Below are positions 1 through 12,056 of a stretch of 64,000 bases of DNA, one piece after another. Origin of the DNA: Solanum dulcamara (lineage: Eukaryota; Streptophyta; Magnoliopsida; Solanales; Solanaceae); the NCBI RefSeq assembly GCF_947179165.1, contig NC_077242.1, positions 39,440,097-39,504,096 on the forward strand. The letters run 5' to 3'. Within the stretch, counting starts at the first letter, position 1, and the number at the start of each line of letters is the position of its first letter. Below the pieces are notes generated by a model. That model had not been told where the DNA came from. It did not search any database and was given only the letters and a program-made list of their open reading frames with translations. The position numbers and the translations under genes are program-made.

Positions 1-1841
1 TAGACTCCATAAACATTTAATATGCCCCTACTAACTAGATGGAGGCATAAGAAAAGCTCCTAGCTCACCCATGACAACATAAGAGAAATGAAATAGTTAA
101 TGACACAATGAAAATAAAGTGTCTTTTCCTCGAAGCATGAGGACTCACAAACAATGGAAGTATACAAGCTCAACTTTACTCATTAGTAGGAGGTGCGTGA
201 TGATCGTCCATCCCTACATTATGGTACTTTATTTATCTATGCTATATGTGGATCCACTAGCTTCGCCATATTGACATCTCTAAACCTATGCTGGCGACAT
301 AGTTTGGGACTAAAGGTTGCTACTAGGATTTCCTTGCGTAGCTACAATGGCTACCGGACTTAACCCCACCTTAAAATCCTTTGGTGCTAAGTTATTATCC
401 CAATGAAACTTTCATGAAAACACAGTCATTAACATTATTCGAAAAAATAATAATAAATATCAATCCATCTTTATAAAGATATCATAAGAAAAGCTCATCT
501 ATCAACTTCATGATGGTCATAAGAATACCTTATTAACTTTGCTTGATTCATAAGGAATGCATGAATTTGTGAGAATTTTTGTTTATCACCTTTTTTAACA
601 TGATAGTGCAAGAATTATCCTTATTGTACCATAAATTTGCTTAAATCATTATTGAAATATCATTCATAACTTCTTTGCTTAAAGTATCTTTGAAACATCA
701 TTCATAAAGCTTTCAGTGAAATAACATGAAAATCATGATCATAACTCATAAATCATGCTTGAAACTAACATATAGCATAGGTCTTTGAAATCCATCTTGA
801 AATCATGCAATGTAATGTGAATTATTCATAATTTAATCATTTATCATAGGATATATCATGAATACCAATGCAACATCAAAATATTAGGGCTTTTCGAAGA
901 AGAAATCATAAGAGAATTTGGGAGAAAACTTAGGATACCATGGGAGAAAAGGCCCAAGGAAGAACTCCCACATACCTGTACTTAGAGGTCTTGAATAAAT
1001 TCTTCTAATGGAAGCTTGAAGATTTTGCCCTAGTTCTTGCCTTGGAGAGAAATTAAAGAAACTTGAGAGGTTTGATCTTGTAATTTGGAATAATGAGGTT
1101 TAGGAGTGTTAGGGATTAGTTATAGGCTAGGAGTTTATCCCTAAAATCGTCTAGATACATTAATGAGACCATAGGGTAAAGAACCAAAACACCCTTGAAC
1201 TTACTGAGATTTCTACTAGATGGGGGACCCACCATTATCTGTAAAGCTCACCACGGCCCATGGTGGTGGTCGTGGTGCTGGACTCTGATTTGGGTCTGAA
1301 GGGGTGAGCTCCACGGCTAGCACGACTCGTGGTGCCCTTCACGGGTCGTGGTCCCTCTTGTGGTGCTCACCAATGATCCAACTTGCACCAGGCTGGATCA
1401 TGATGCCTTTTGACGTTCCATATTCATCTTTACGGACTGTGAAAGGGAGTCATGAAAAAGCAACTATCTAATATAGTTTCACTAAAATGGACCTAACCTT
1501 TTACTTCAAACTCCAAATGAGACAAAATTCACCGTGTTGGAAAGAGGACTTAGAGACCTTTAATTTGATAGGTCGTGGACCACCTAATTCATTATATTCT
1601 AGGAGATATAATCATTTGAAGTTGACCCATATAAAATCTAATATCGATACTCAATCTGTAAGGAAGCTTTTAACTCAAATTTGTGCTAGAGGATGCTTGT
1701 TAACTTAAAATATCTACACATCTATTCCCACACTAAAGAATTTATCTTAACACCTATGCACATTTAAGAATCACCCCATACAACCTTATACGCATATGAA
1801 GAATGGTTCATATTTTTGTTAGAAAATTTTGGGGTGTTATA
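1..1841 (-). repeat. 3' LTR of gypsy element A, cut by window start
   Basis: This stretch matches, block by block, the LTR at 6251-10995 once the insertion at 7700-10086 is removed. For example, the text around 100-230 recurs near 6540-6670, and that around 900-1000 recurs at 7660-7700 plus 10087-10140. The outer end reads ggggtgttata, the reverse complement of a TG-type LTR start with one changed base. A polypurine tract lies immediately beyond it, so this is the 3' LTR of a minus-strand element. Its other end lies outside the window. Short ORFs inside it are not coding. Confidence 0.85.
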
Positions 1842-1855
1842 ATATCCCCTCTTGG
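1842..1855 (-). other. polypurine tract of element A
   Basis: On the minus strand this reads CCAAGAGGGGATAT and abuts the start of the 3' LTR. That is where the plus-strand primer for reverse transcription of an LTR element is expected. It supports the minus orientation of element A. Confidence 0.75.
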
Positions 1856-2160
1856 AAAAATTTATCCCCAAATTAGACTCAAGCTAGCATGGATAGAATA
1901 GTAAGGAAACATAGCAGCCCAACATGAATGCAAAACATCTCAAAAATGCTTTAAAATGGGGTATTCAATGTCAAACTAAAACATGACTTTAAAACTCATT
2001 TCATTAACATGAATGCATATGAAAATATGAGAATGACTGAAACACATGGTTAGGGATGAATGGATCATAAAGGAACTAAATATCTCATCTAGGAACAGAA
2101 GTAAAGAGATGAAGATATCGTAACATCTATCGTCTTTGGCTTTCCATGAAGCACCCTCAA

Positions 2161-4027
2161 TGTCACGACCTAAAATGGGCCATGAGTGGCACCCACATTT
2201 TTCTTCCTAGGTGGGAGAATCAACAATATGAACCCCAACTAATAAATATGACAATAATGCGGAAGCTCAATTAAATATGTTTTCCCAAAACCTGAAAGTC
2301 ATCACATGAAGGATATCTAAATTCTAAAACTAAGTCTCAAATTATCAAACACCAAATAAATAAATAACATAACGTGTCTGAAAACTAAGGACACCATGCC
2401 ATGACAAGAGATTCCATTGCCAGCTAGAAGGATAGCTCACCCTGCAATCCGATGAACTGAAGACTGACTAGAGCTGAGGTCGAGTTGAAGTCGGTGGAAC
2501 ACTCACTGCACTCCACAAAATAAAACAAGAAAGATACAAGTAGGGGTCAGTACAGGAAAATATGCAATGAGTAGGTATCATCGGCCGACTCAAAATAGAA
2601 ATTAATATGCATAAAGTAATAGCAGGAAATCAACAATAACACTTAACAGGTGGCAACTAATGAACAATTACATAACCAGTCAACAATATCAAGATCACAC
2701 ATGAGGACTCAAGCCTCCACATCAAACTCTTTTAGAAAATGAGTTATTGGAGATTGGGTAGTATTAAGTTATTTTAATTTATTTTCCTTTAATATTATCA
2801 TGCCAAAACTTGACACCCGATCCAAATATACTGTGTGAGAACATGACACCCGATCCAAATATACCATGTCAGAATGTGACACCCGATCTAAATATAATTA
2901 ATTTATCATTTTTCATGATTACATTCCACTTCATTAATAATATTTCATCAAGCCTTCTTTATTCAAGGCACCATTTTTGATAGGAAAAGTTCAAGATTAT
3001 AGATTTCACGGTCTTGGGATTTCAGACAAATCACAAGAACATACCAACCATCTAAACCACAATAATTAAATGCATAGTAAACTTCACTCATTAATCAATG
3101 ACTATCAATCAATATTAAGAGTCTATCTATGATATAGAATAAAACCATAACCTACCTCATCGAAGTCAAGCAAGCTAATTCATCGGTGATTTCCCTTTCT
3201 TCGATGCCTCACGTTTCCAATCTATCAAGTATACCATATTCGTAAGCAAATGAACCCGTAGACACCAGTATTATATATATATTTAACCTAGATCCAACAA
3301 CTCACCCCAACTCTATAATCAATTCTTAAATTTTGATACCAACTAATATCTCAAGTCTAGGGTTAGGTCTTAATTCTTCCAAATAACATAACTTTAATGG
3401 TATTCATATAATATAATACACCCAATATTTAATTACCTATCTTAATATATCAAAAATTAATTTATACTATGACAACAAAATAATACTTAATTAAAATTGA
3501 AGCCAACTGGTCACAAAACCAGTGGTGACAACTTGAAATCGAACAACTATTGATTCTTAACTTTAAATATACCATCTATATATTTATCCTCTCTCACGTA
3601 TAACCTAATCATACTAATAATATACTAATATATATATATATGATTCCTATCTTAAAAATTAGCAATCAACATATGCATACGGAGGAATATAGTTAGGCGA
3701 CAATTTTCATTACCTCAAGCCATTCTCGTCGTCCTTCTCTGTCGCCGCACATGTAAGGGTTTTTTTTGCTTCATTTTTTTCTCTTTTCTTTTCTACTCAA
3801 TTATATATCAAAATTAATAAATCCTATCCTTTTTCTTTAATAATTGGTATAGAGTGTTAAATAAATTATCAACTTAGCCCACTAATTAAATTAGTTATTT
3901 AAATTTACCCCTCAACTAAATAACTATGGTTATCAAATAGTCCAAAATACCCATTAAAAATTTATGGAATGAGTCTTTTATGAAATAGAAAACTCAAGTA
4001 CTCAAAACGACCTTATGGGTCATTACA
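2161..4027 (-). repeat. solo LTR B inside integrase of element A
   Basis: The segment runs from tgtcacgacc to gggtcattaca, so on the minus strand it is a TG...CA LTR of 1867 bp. It is flanked by a perfect 5-bp duplication, ctcaa, at 2156-2160 and 4028-4032. No internal region accompanies it, so it is a solo LTR left by LTR-LTR recombination. Removing it and one ctcaa copy joins the integrase C-terminal reading frame on the two sides (RNQEVE continuing to GASWKAKDDR), which confirms both boundaries. The orientation is the same as the host element. Confidence 0.93.
2811..2909. repeat. 33-bp tandem triplet in solo LTR B
   Basis: Three copies of a unit beginning tgacacccgatccaaatata start at 2811, 2844 and 2877, giving an exact 33-bp period. 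The array is internal to the solo LTR and not coding. Confidence 0.85.
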
Positions 4028-4300
4028 CTCAACCTCTTGGTTCCTCCATAGAACCTTAACAGAAGCTATTTCCCTATTTCTCAACTTTCTAAATTGCCGG
4101 TCTAGAATCTCAATCGGAACCTCCTCATATGAAAGACTCTCTTTCATACCAATACTGTCCAAAGGCACAATGGAGCTAGGATCACCAACACACTTTCTCA
4201 ACAAAGACACATGGAATACTGAATGAACCGAAGCTAACTCTAATGGTAAATTAAGTTTATAAGCCACCTTCCAGCACGCCTTAGGATCCTATCCCTCTAT
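4028..4300 (-). pseudogene. integrase C-terminus of element A
   Basis: The minus-strand reading gives the gypsy integrase C-terminal signature: a KLNLP segment, [12 protein letters not shown], a conserved [11 protein letters not shown] block and [10 protein letters not shown]. In Tekay/Del-type chromoviruses this is the chromodomain-like tail. The frame is cut at the solo LTR boundary at 4027 and resumes beyond it near 2155 as GASWKAKDDR. Upstream (right) a one-base loss near 4270 breaks the frame before the AYKLN segment. The integrase core is missing. This is a dead fragment, recognised by motif only. Confidence 0.85.
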
Positions 4301-4700
4301 AGGGAATTTTATCTGAAGAGTAATACTCCTCAGCACTACATTCAACAAACCTCAAGTTCTAATCAAGAAACACGCAATGCGCAATGCATTCACCCATATG
4401 CCATCAACACCATATTCAGGCATATCATTCTAACCACGTTATGTCCCCTTTGCAGTTAACATTACCTAAGAATTTTCATATCTACATTAGCATCTCTATA
4501 TCCCTATTTACATTAATCCTACCAAAAGGGCACACAATATACTCTCACCTATCTATTTCACACAACAAGATCCCATTTCATTCTTCCTCCACATATTTAA
4601 CCTTAAATGGAATAGTCACACCATAATTATCACTATAAGGGACACCCACTATCTCCCCATCTTCCACAACTCATCTATTATTATCAACATTGCTATCAAG
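4301..4700. other. unassigned part of element A interior
   Basis: The stretch between the integrase C-terminus and the RNase H-integrase linker holds no reading frame I can match to gypsy proteins on either strand. The integrase core expected here is absent. It may be a deletion or replacement inside the element. Confidence 0.5.
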
Positions 4701-5545
4701 ACAGAAAAGGAAGGGTCACTGGAATATTGAGAGCTATGGGATTTAGTTAATATCATTTCTCTCAAACCATAGACATCAGGAACACCTAACCAGATTTGAT
4801 ATCTCAAAACATCACCTCTCTCTTGGGGGTAACCGCTTTCTTTAATTCAACCAAAGTAGGATCATTATCTTTCTTAGCCTTAACATCCGCCACTAGAGAT
4901 GATTTAGAACCATTTTAGAAAAAAACATCGCTATCCTTCGAATCAACCAATCGAGCACCCAAATGGCTAAACTATGAACATGACGAATGAGTTCTCCCTT
5001 CAAATTTGAGAAACCTTCCTCACATTCTCCTAGACATTAGGATTTCACTTTCCTTTAGGTCCACTTAGTCAAGGATGAAGCCATAAATAAAAACTCTTAC
5101 ACAACTAGTCCTTTAACTGATCCTTTAACTCTTAAAGTTATGCTAGGGCCAATCGATAAGAAGGACTAGAGGTAGGTTGGGTATCGGAGAGAAGATCGAT
5201 ACTAAAGTCTATTTTCCTTTTGGGAGAGACACCTAGGAGAGCATCGGGGAATACTTTTGGATACTCATTAAAAATCAAAACTGAATCCAAAGTATAAGCT
5301 TGGAATTCATTCCCTAACCCGGACTAAATGATAAATGCAACCTTTGGAAATTATTTTATGAGCTTTAGGGCATGAGATGAATTGACCCTTACATACAGAA
5401 TTACTATCTTTCTATTCTAAGACTAGCTTATTATAAAACTAAAAATTGACCACATAGGTTCTAAAATATATAGAAGCATAACATGTATGAAGCCAACCCA
5501 TATCAAGAATAACATCAAAATAAAACTCATAACGTACCCGATGAA
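4701..5545 (-). pseudogene. protease end, RT start and RNase H-IN linker of element A
   Basis: Minus-strand translation gives gypsy pol landmarks in the correct order with gaps. DVILDMGWL, the end of the aspartic protease, lies near 5490-5530. KGCIYHLVRVR, the protease-RT linker, lies near 5330-5365. NEYPKVF, then KIDFSID and a PSYR-type motif at the RT start, lie near 5100-5270. The tether after RNase H (GFSNLKGELIRHVH, then DVKAK and DPTLVELKK) lies near 4800-5010. The reverse transcriptase core with its catalytic aspartates and the RNase H domain are deleted. Several in-frame stops and shifts are present. The segment can encode no enzyme and only identifies the element as Ty3/gypsy. Confidence 0.85.
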
Positions 5546-5599
5546 GTACCTCATCGAGTTGGATGACCTGAAGAAGGGTAAGGCTGAGCTTGCCAACAA

Positions 5600-6090
5600 C
5601 TATCCTTATTATTTTTGGTTATCGAAGGGCAATCCCTCACCTTGTGTCCAATATTACCACATCAAAAACATACTCCGGTACTGGTTAAACAACCTCCTCA
5701 ATGGTTCTTTCTGTACTTGCCACATAAGGTGTAAGACTTTGCCTTGTCATCATCCTTCATAGAACAAGAGCCAGATGCCTCTTCCTTTGATATATTTTGA
5801 TAGTTAAAGTAATTTCCTCTCTTAACATTCCCTTTTCTCACCCATTTCCTTTTCTTTGCTTCGTGCTCACAGAAGTTACTATTTGCTGATTCAATTAAGC
5901 AGTCACAGCTCGAGACAATAACAAAATGGCATCACAAAACTCCACATTAGAGATATCGGCACATGAGGGTGGATTAACTGAAATGGAAGGACTACCGTCT
6001 TGATCAATCTTCTGGCTTCTCTCTTCTTGGTGAGACATATTCTGAAATGTGTAGGACATGAGTTTGAAGGAATCCTTATAGGATTCAACA
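5600..6090 (-). pseudogene. gag remnant with CCHC zinc knuckle, element A
   Basis: At 5630-5670 the minus strand reads C-F-stop-C-G-N-I-G-H-K-V-R-D-C, a retroviral-type CX2CX4HX4C knuckle interrupted by one stop codon. Toward 5900-5960 a segment resembling the N-terminal gag motif (NVEFCDAI) is recognisable, but the capsid region between is missing. In a working element gag would form the virus-like particle and the knuckle would bind the genomic RNA. The reading is broken by stops and shifts. The position just downstream of the primer-binding site fits gag. Confidence 0.75.
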
Positions 6091-6234
6091 TTCTAGAATG
6101 ATGAAATCATGAAAAATTAAAGTTTCTTAAAACGTCTCATAGCCTCTTATTCATAGATGTGACGCACTTTACACCGATGAATAAGACTCTATTTGATGTG
6201 GCATGTTAGACTCCTTAGGACAATTGAACCTTGT

Positions 6235-6246
6235 ATTTTGATACTA
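6235..6246 (-). other. degenerate primer-binding site of element A
   Basis: The minus strand reads TAGTATCAAAAT, a decayed form of TGGTATCAGAGC, the site complementary to initiator methionine tRNA used by plant gypsy elements. It lies four bases inside the LTR end at 6251. It fixes 6251-10995 as the 5' LTR of a minus-strand element. Confidence 0.75.
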
Positions 6247-7699
6247 AGTTTGTCATGAACTACACTAAGCCCTAGGTGTGACACGATGATTAAAATCCCG
6301 AAGGACTCCAACCAAGCCTCTTAGAATATCAAACATAAGCATTCATAAGGTATTTAAAGCAATAAATCTAATCATGAAAGCGAAAATAAAGTCTTAATAG
6401 GAATATCTCAGAAAAAAGGGAAGCAACATCAAAGGATGAGGCAACATAGTCTCCATGAACATCAAATATGCCACTACTAACTAGGTGGGGGACATAAGAC
6501 ACGCTCCTATCTCACTCATGACAACATAAGTGAAATGAAATAGTCAATGACACACTGAAAATAAAGTGTCTTTTCCTCGAAACATGAGAAATCACCAATA
6601 ATAGAAGTATACAAGCTCAACTTTACTCACAATAGGAGGTGCGCGATGATCGTCCATCCTTACATTATGATACAATGTAGGCAAAAAGACTAAGTATGTG
6701 AGAAATATTCTATGCATGAACAATGAATATCTAACATAATCAATATGAATCATGGGATACAATACCAATATCATAAAACATGAATTAAACTATGGAGACC
6801 TTGAAAACATTATAACTATTGGTCAATGCATCAAAACATCATCATTATGATTACTTTATAACTTTTCTTTAACTGGTGTAGGATAGAAAATTAACTGACA
6901 CTTAAGACTATGTGAACTATTATATGGAATTGGATGACTCTCACAGACGAGGGAGACTACCTTGCCAGGGTATATTCTGTTATGGTATTTTCTTTAACTA
7001 TTCTATATATGGATTCACTAGCTTTGCCATATTGGAAACTTTAAACCTATGTAGGCAACGTAGTTTGGGACTAAATATTGCTACTAGGATTTCCTTAGGT
7101 AGCTAAAATGGCTACCAGAACGAACCCCACCTTTAAGTCCTCTTGGTTCTGAGTCCTTATCCCAACAAAACTTTTAGGAAAACATAGTTATTAACATTAT
7201 TCGAAAAGATAATAATACATATCAATCTATCTTTATAAAGATCTCATAAGAATAGTTCATCTATCAACTTCATCATGGTAAAATTATAAGAATCATTAAC
7301 TTTGCTTCATTCATAAGGAATCCATGAATTGGTGAGCATTGTCCTTATCATCTCTTTTAACATAATAGTACAAGAATTGTCCTTTTTGCACCATAACTTT
7401 GCTTATAGCATCATTGAAACATCATTCATAACTTCTTTTCTTAAAGCATATTTGAAACATTGTTCATAAAGCTTTTATTTAAATAACTTGAAAAATCATG
7501 ATCATAACTTATAAATCATGCTTGAAACTAACACATATCATAGGTCTTTGAAATCCATCTTGAAATCGTGCAATGTAATATGAATTATACATAATTTAAT
7601 CATTTATCATATGATATATCATAAATAAGAAGACCCAATGCAATATCATAAAATAAGGGCTTTTAAAATAAGAAATCATAAGAGAATTTGGGAGGAAAC

Positions 7700-10086
7700 T
7701 GTAACACCCCCTAAAAACGCTGTATGTTGTATTCCAATTTTCGATGAAAATAATACTGCTTCTTTATTTTGGGCATCACTTTTCATAGAATGGTCTAAAT
7801 TAGGTGATTCAAATTTTTGAATAACTCCAATATCATTACCTAAAACTTTTTTGAAGATCATAGCTTACGATTCGGAGGCTAAGTAGACCAAATAAATTAA
7901 TCTTTGCAAGACCTGGTGCTGTGATGAAATGGAGTATTTGTAGAAGAAAATTCATATCTCACTGTAGGTTTCTCCAAATCAGTTGATTCTTGAACAACAT
8001 AAAATAATAATTCTATAGCTATAATTCATATGCACATCAAATCCTAATTAGGAAGTTAACTTATTCAAACATGGCTCTAAATAAAGGTATTCCGTAAAAA
8101 GAAAATTTATCTCACCAACCATAGAAGATCTAGATCTATTTGACATTACACATGACATCAATAGTCCTCCATTTGACATCACTCATGACATCACAATCCT
8201 CCATTAATTTTTTAGATTTTTTTAATAATTATTTTAATTATTGTTAGGTCCCCTTCACACCTATAAATACCACCTTATTTCATCATTTTGTTCATCAAGT
8301 TTTCTCAAACAACTCTTTTCTCTATACACTTATTTACTCATTCTCAAAATATAGTTTTAGTTTTTAGTAGTATAGAAATACTATTTTGGTTATTCATATA
8401 CTCTGGGTAGGACACAAAATGCTCCAGCGAGGAGAAAAGGCTAGGATTCAAGAGTGTTCATTAGGTCCTTCGATTCTAAGTAAAACTTCGGATTCCAAGT
8501 ATGTAAGGCTTCAATGAAATTATTCCTTCCACTCTCATGCCTAAAGTATTTTGATTATATGATAAATTATATTTTTTTTAAGTTTTACTCTAAGGTATGT
8601 GGGTGTTTATTCATGAGTTCTTCCACCCACGGAGTCCAAAACTCTTTTAACTAAATATCTTGATTTCAAATAAGATTTTTTTATGGGTAATTATTATTCC
8701 TACTTAATAGCATGAATCATGATTAAACTAATGATTATCGGTCTATTTTGATGCAAAATGATTTCATATGTATGAATTGATGGTTTTCAAGTATTTTCTC
8801 TATTTATCTCCTTAAAGGTTCTTGAAATTCATGGTGGGTTGTTTAAAGCATGATTTTTCATTAATGGATTTGAAAGTATTTATGCATAATTTTATTTACA
8901 TACATGTCTGAAAGTTGAAGTGATTTAAACCCACCTAGTTTTACTATATTTTCAATTAAGTTTGACTTAAAAGCTTTGACTCTAAATAAATGTTTATGAA
9001 AGCAATATCTATGATCAAAAGAAAGTCTTATAAAATAAAACAATGATAAAATGCTATGAATGATAGTTTCTTTATGCTATAAGGACAATTCTTGCATATT
9101 TGAATCACTAAAGGTTTTAATGAGCTATTCCACTGAATGTGATATTTTCAATTCTCAAGCTATATGCTATGATTATTTTGAAGTATTAAACTATTTTGTG
9201 GGATTGACTTAACACTGAATGGGGCATTGAGGTGGGATTCGGTAAGAGAATCTTGGTAGCAACCCCTTGTCTCATTAACTATGTGCCAACATAGGAGCCC
9301 TTGTAGGCTTATGCTAATGGATCCATGAAAGCCCTTAAAGTTAAAGTTAAATAATGAATGTAAAGTTGACGGAGTTCTATCCTAGGCAAGTAGACTCCCC
9401 AGCCAACGTAGGGGGTTATGTTGGATTCCATGTAATAGCTCACATGGTCTTAATGTCGATTATACTCAACTTCCCACAAATGAACGTTTCAAATGCTACT
9501 TACATGATTACTCATGCATGTATATATCCACATATATATGATTTAAATGATATCTACTTGATTACCCATGCATGCACTCATTTATGTACTTTACCTTATA
9601 AATGTCCTAAATGTTTTACTTTGTAATGCATGCCTACATACTTAGTACATTTTAAGTACTAATGCATAATCTTTTGCCTACATGATATCACCATGTAGGG
9701 ACCCTTGCTCCTCCTCGTTCTCCTTTACGTGGCTAGTTGAGATTTCATTTAAAGGCTACTTTTGGTGAGTTTTCATGTTCCGAGAACTATACTCCTTTAT
9801 CTTTCTTTGTAGCTTATGATTTATTGAGATCTTTAGACACTTACTATGACATTTCTTTCTATTATGATTGAGGGTGAGCTAGAGACTCATCTTAGCCCTA
9901 TTAAATCTAAAAGTTAGAGGTACTGTTTGACATATGTAAGTTAAAGATTTACTATTATAATTTTCACTTGCTTATTTATTTTCATTACCTATGAAAGGCT
10001 GAAAGAATGCTAAGAGGCTAGTTTAAGGTACTTTTGGATTTTTCATTCACTATATCATGTCTAGGCCCTAGGCTTGAATCATGACA
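7700..10086 (+). repeat. solo LTR C inside the 5' LTR of element A
   Basis: This 2387-bp TG...CA segment interrupts the element A LTR. Comparison with the uninterrupted copy near 915-935 shows the split point. The repeated aaac at 7696-7699 and 10087-10090 is the duplication, extendable to aaact if the leading T belongs to the target. It starts tgtaacaccccc and ends ctagg...catgaca, resembling the 3' portions of the LTRs at 10996-12056 and 23014-24006. No internal domains are present. It is in opposite orientation to its host LTR. Confidence 0.88.
8262..8268 (+). promoter_or_regulatory. TATA box of solo LTR C
   Basis: TATAAAT lies in the context cctataaataccacc, about 560 bp into the LTR, and is followed by a pyrimidine-rich stretch. 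This is the usual layout of a plant LTR promoter at the U3/R border. Activity cannot be judged from sequence. Confidence 0.6.
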
Positions 10087-10995
10087 AAACTTAGGATCCA
10101 ATGGGTGGAAGGGCCCAAGGAAGAAGTCCCACATACCTAGACTTAGAGAGCTTGAACTAAATTCTTATAATGAAAGCTTGAAGATTTTTCCCTAGTTCTT
10201 TCCTTGGAGATATTTGAGAGGTTTGATCTTGTGATTTGGAAGAATGAGGGTTTATGAGTGTTAGCGTTTAGTTATAAGCTAGGAAGTTATCCCCAAAAAT
10301 GTCTAGATATATTAATGAGACCATAAGAGAAAGGACCAAAACACTCCTGAACTTACTAAAATTTCTCCTGGATGGGGGACCTACCATGGTCTATGAATCT
10401 CACCATGGCCCATGGTGGTGGTCGTGGTGCTGGACTATGATTTGGGTCTGAAAGGGTGACCTCCATGAAGGCCACCACATCTCGTGTTATCCACCATGGG
10501 TCATTGTCCCTCTGTGGTCCTCACCTATGATCCAACTTGCACTAGGCTGGACCACGATGCCTTTTCATGGTCTATATTCATCTTCATGAATCATGAAGGG
10601 TGGTCGTGAACAAGTAATTTCCTTATAGGGCTTCATTACAATGGACCTAACTTTTTACTCCTAACTCCAAATGAGGCTAAATTAATGTTGTTGGAAAGAG
10701 GTCTCAGAGTCCTTTAATTTGATAGGTTGTGGGCTACCTAATTCATCATATTCTAGGATATATGATTGTTTGAAGTTGACCTATGTAAAATCTTATATCT
10801 AAACTCAATTAGTAAGGAAGCTTTCAACTCAACTTTGTGCTAGAGGATTATTGTGACCTTGAAATATCTCCACATTTATTACCACACTAAAAATTAACCT
10901 CAACACCTATGCACAGTTAAGAATCATGTGGTATGATCCTATACACATATGAAGAATGGTTTAGGTTTTAGCTTAGAAATATTTGGGGTGTTACA

Positions 10996-12056
10996 TAAGG
11001 ATCAAAAGGTTTTCTCATTCTTATATGAATCAATCATGTTAATGAGCTACTCTTATAACTATTTTTTGATGTTGGATTGGTATCTATTATTTCCTTTTCT
11101 AATATGTTAATGACTATGATTTACGATTTTGTTGGGATATTGACTAAGAACCGAGAGGATTTTAAGGTAGGGTTCATTTCGGAAGCTCAAGTAGCAATCC
11201 AAGGGAACTTTAGTAGCAACCTATAGTCTCGCATTATGTTGTCTGCGTTGGTTTACCTTTATGTCCTAGCTAGTGGATTCACAAATAGCTCAAGTTTAAG
11301 ATGTTCTCATGGAGTCTATCTTGGCAAGTAGTTTGTCTTTTCTCGATGTGCGAGTTACATCAGATTCCATATTGTAGCTCATATGGTCTTACATATCGGT
11401 TAAAGGTCCTATCCCACAAAGGTATATGTAAAGGTATAAGTTTTCATGATGTTTATGATGCATTGACCATATGATTATGATATTCAAATATTTTCAAGTT
11501 TTATTCATGTTTTCAAAATATTATTCATGCATCCCATGTTTATATTATTTATGTCTTTTTATCATTGTTCATACATGATTCTCACATACTTAATTCATTT
11601 CATGTACTAACACATGTAGTTACCTATATTATATCATAATGTAGGGTCTGATGATCATTACGCTCATCTTTAACCTCGTGGCTAGATTAGATTATTTAGC
11701 TTGACAATTGATTGGTGAGTACTCATAATTTGAGGACGTAACCAACATGAGTTTATATTTCCTTTCTATGATGATATATTTTATATTTGGGTAAGGTAGA
11801 AGCTTGTATTATGCCACCATCTAGACTAGTAGAGACTTGTTAGATGTTCAATGAGTCTATGTTGTCTTATTCTTTTGATGCTGATTCTTTTTTATTGAGA
11901 TCATTTATGTTGAGAATTCTTTCCATGTCTATGCTTTAGCCTTATTGCTTTACTTACCTTATGTATGCTTATGTATGATATGCTAAGAGGATTATTTGTG
12001 GTCCTTTATGATTCTAATCATCGTATCATGCCTAGGGCCTAGCTTGAGTAGTGACA
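10996..12056 (+). repeat. LTR L, 3' part, split by element A
   Basis: This plus-strand LTR piece is related to solo LTR C and to 23014-24006. All three share the ending with atgctaagagg, a 'cctagg' block and a final gtgaca or atgaca. It begins abruptly where element A ends and stops inside a reverse transcriptase reading that continues at 12057. The simplest reading is a solo LTR that landed in gypsy element F and was later split by element A. Its 5' part should lie left of the window. Confidence 0.8.

Larger units (their letters stand above)
6251..10995 (-). repeat. 5' LTR of element A, split by solo LTR C
   Basis: The LTR runs from tgtcatgaac to ggggtgttaca (TG...CA on the minus strand). 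Without the inserted 7700-10086 segment it is about 2.36 kb, and it aligns along its length with 1-1841. The primer-binding site adjoins its left end. The right end abuts a plus-strand LTR (10996-12056) whose missing 5' part is expected beyond the left window edge, so element A was inserted into that LTR. I see no clean target duplication because the partner end is outside the window. Confidence 0.85.
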
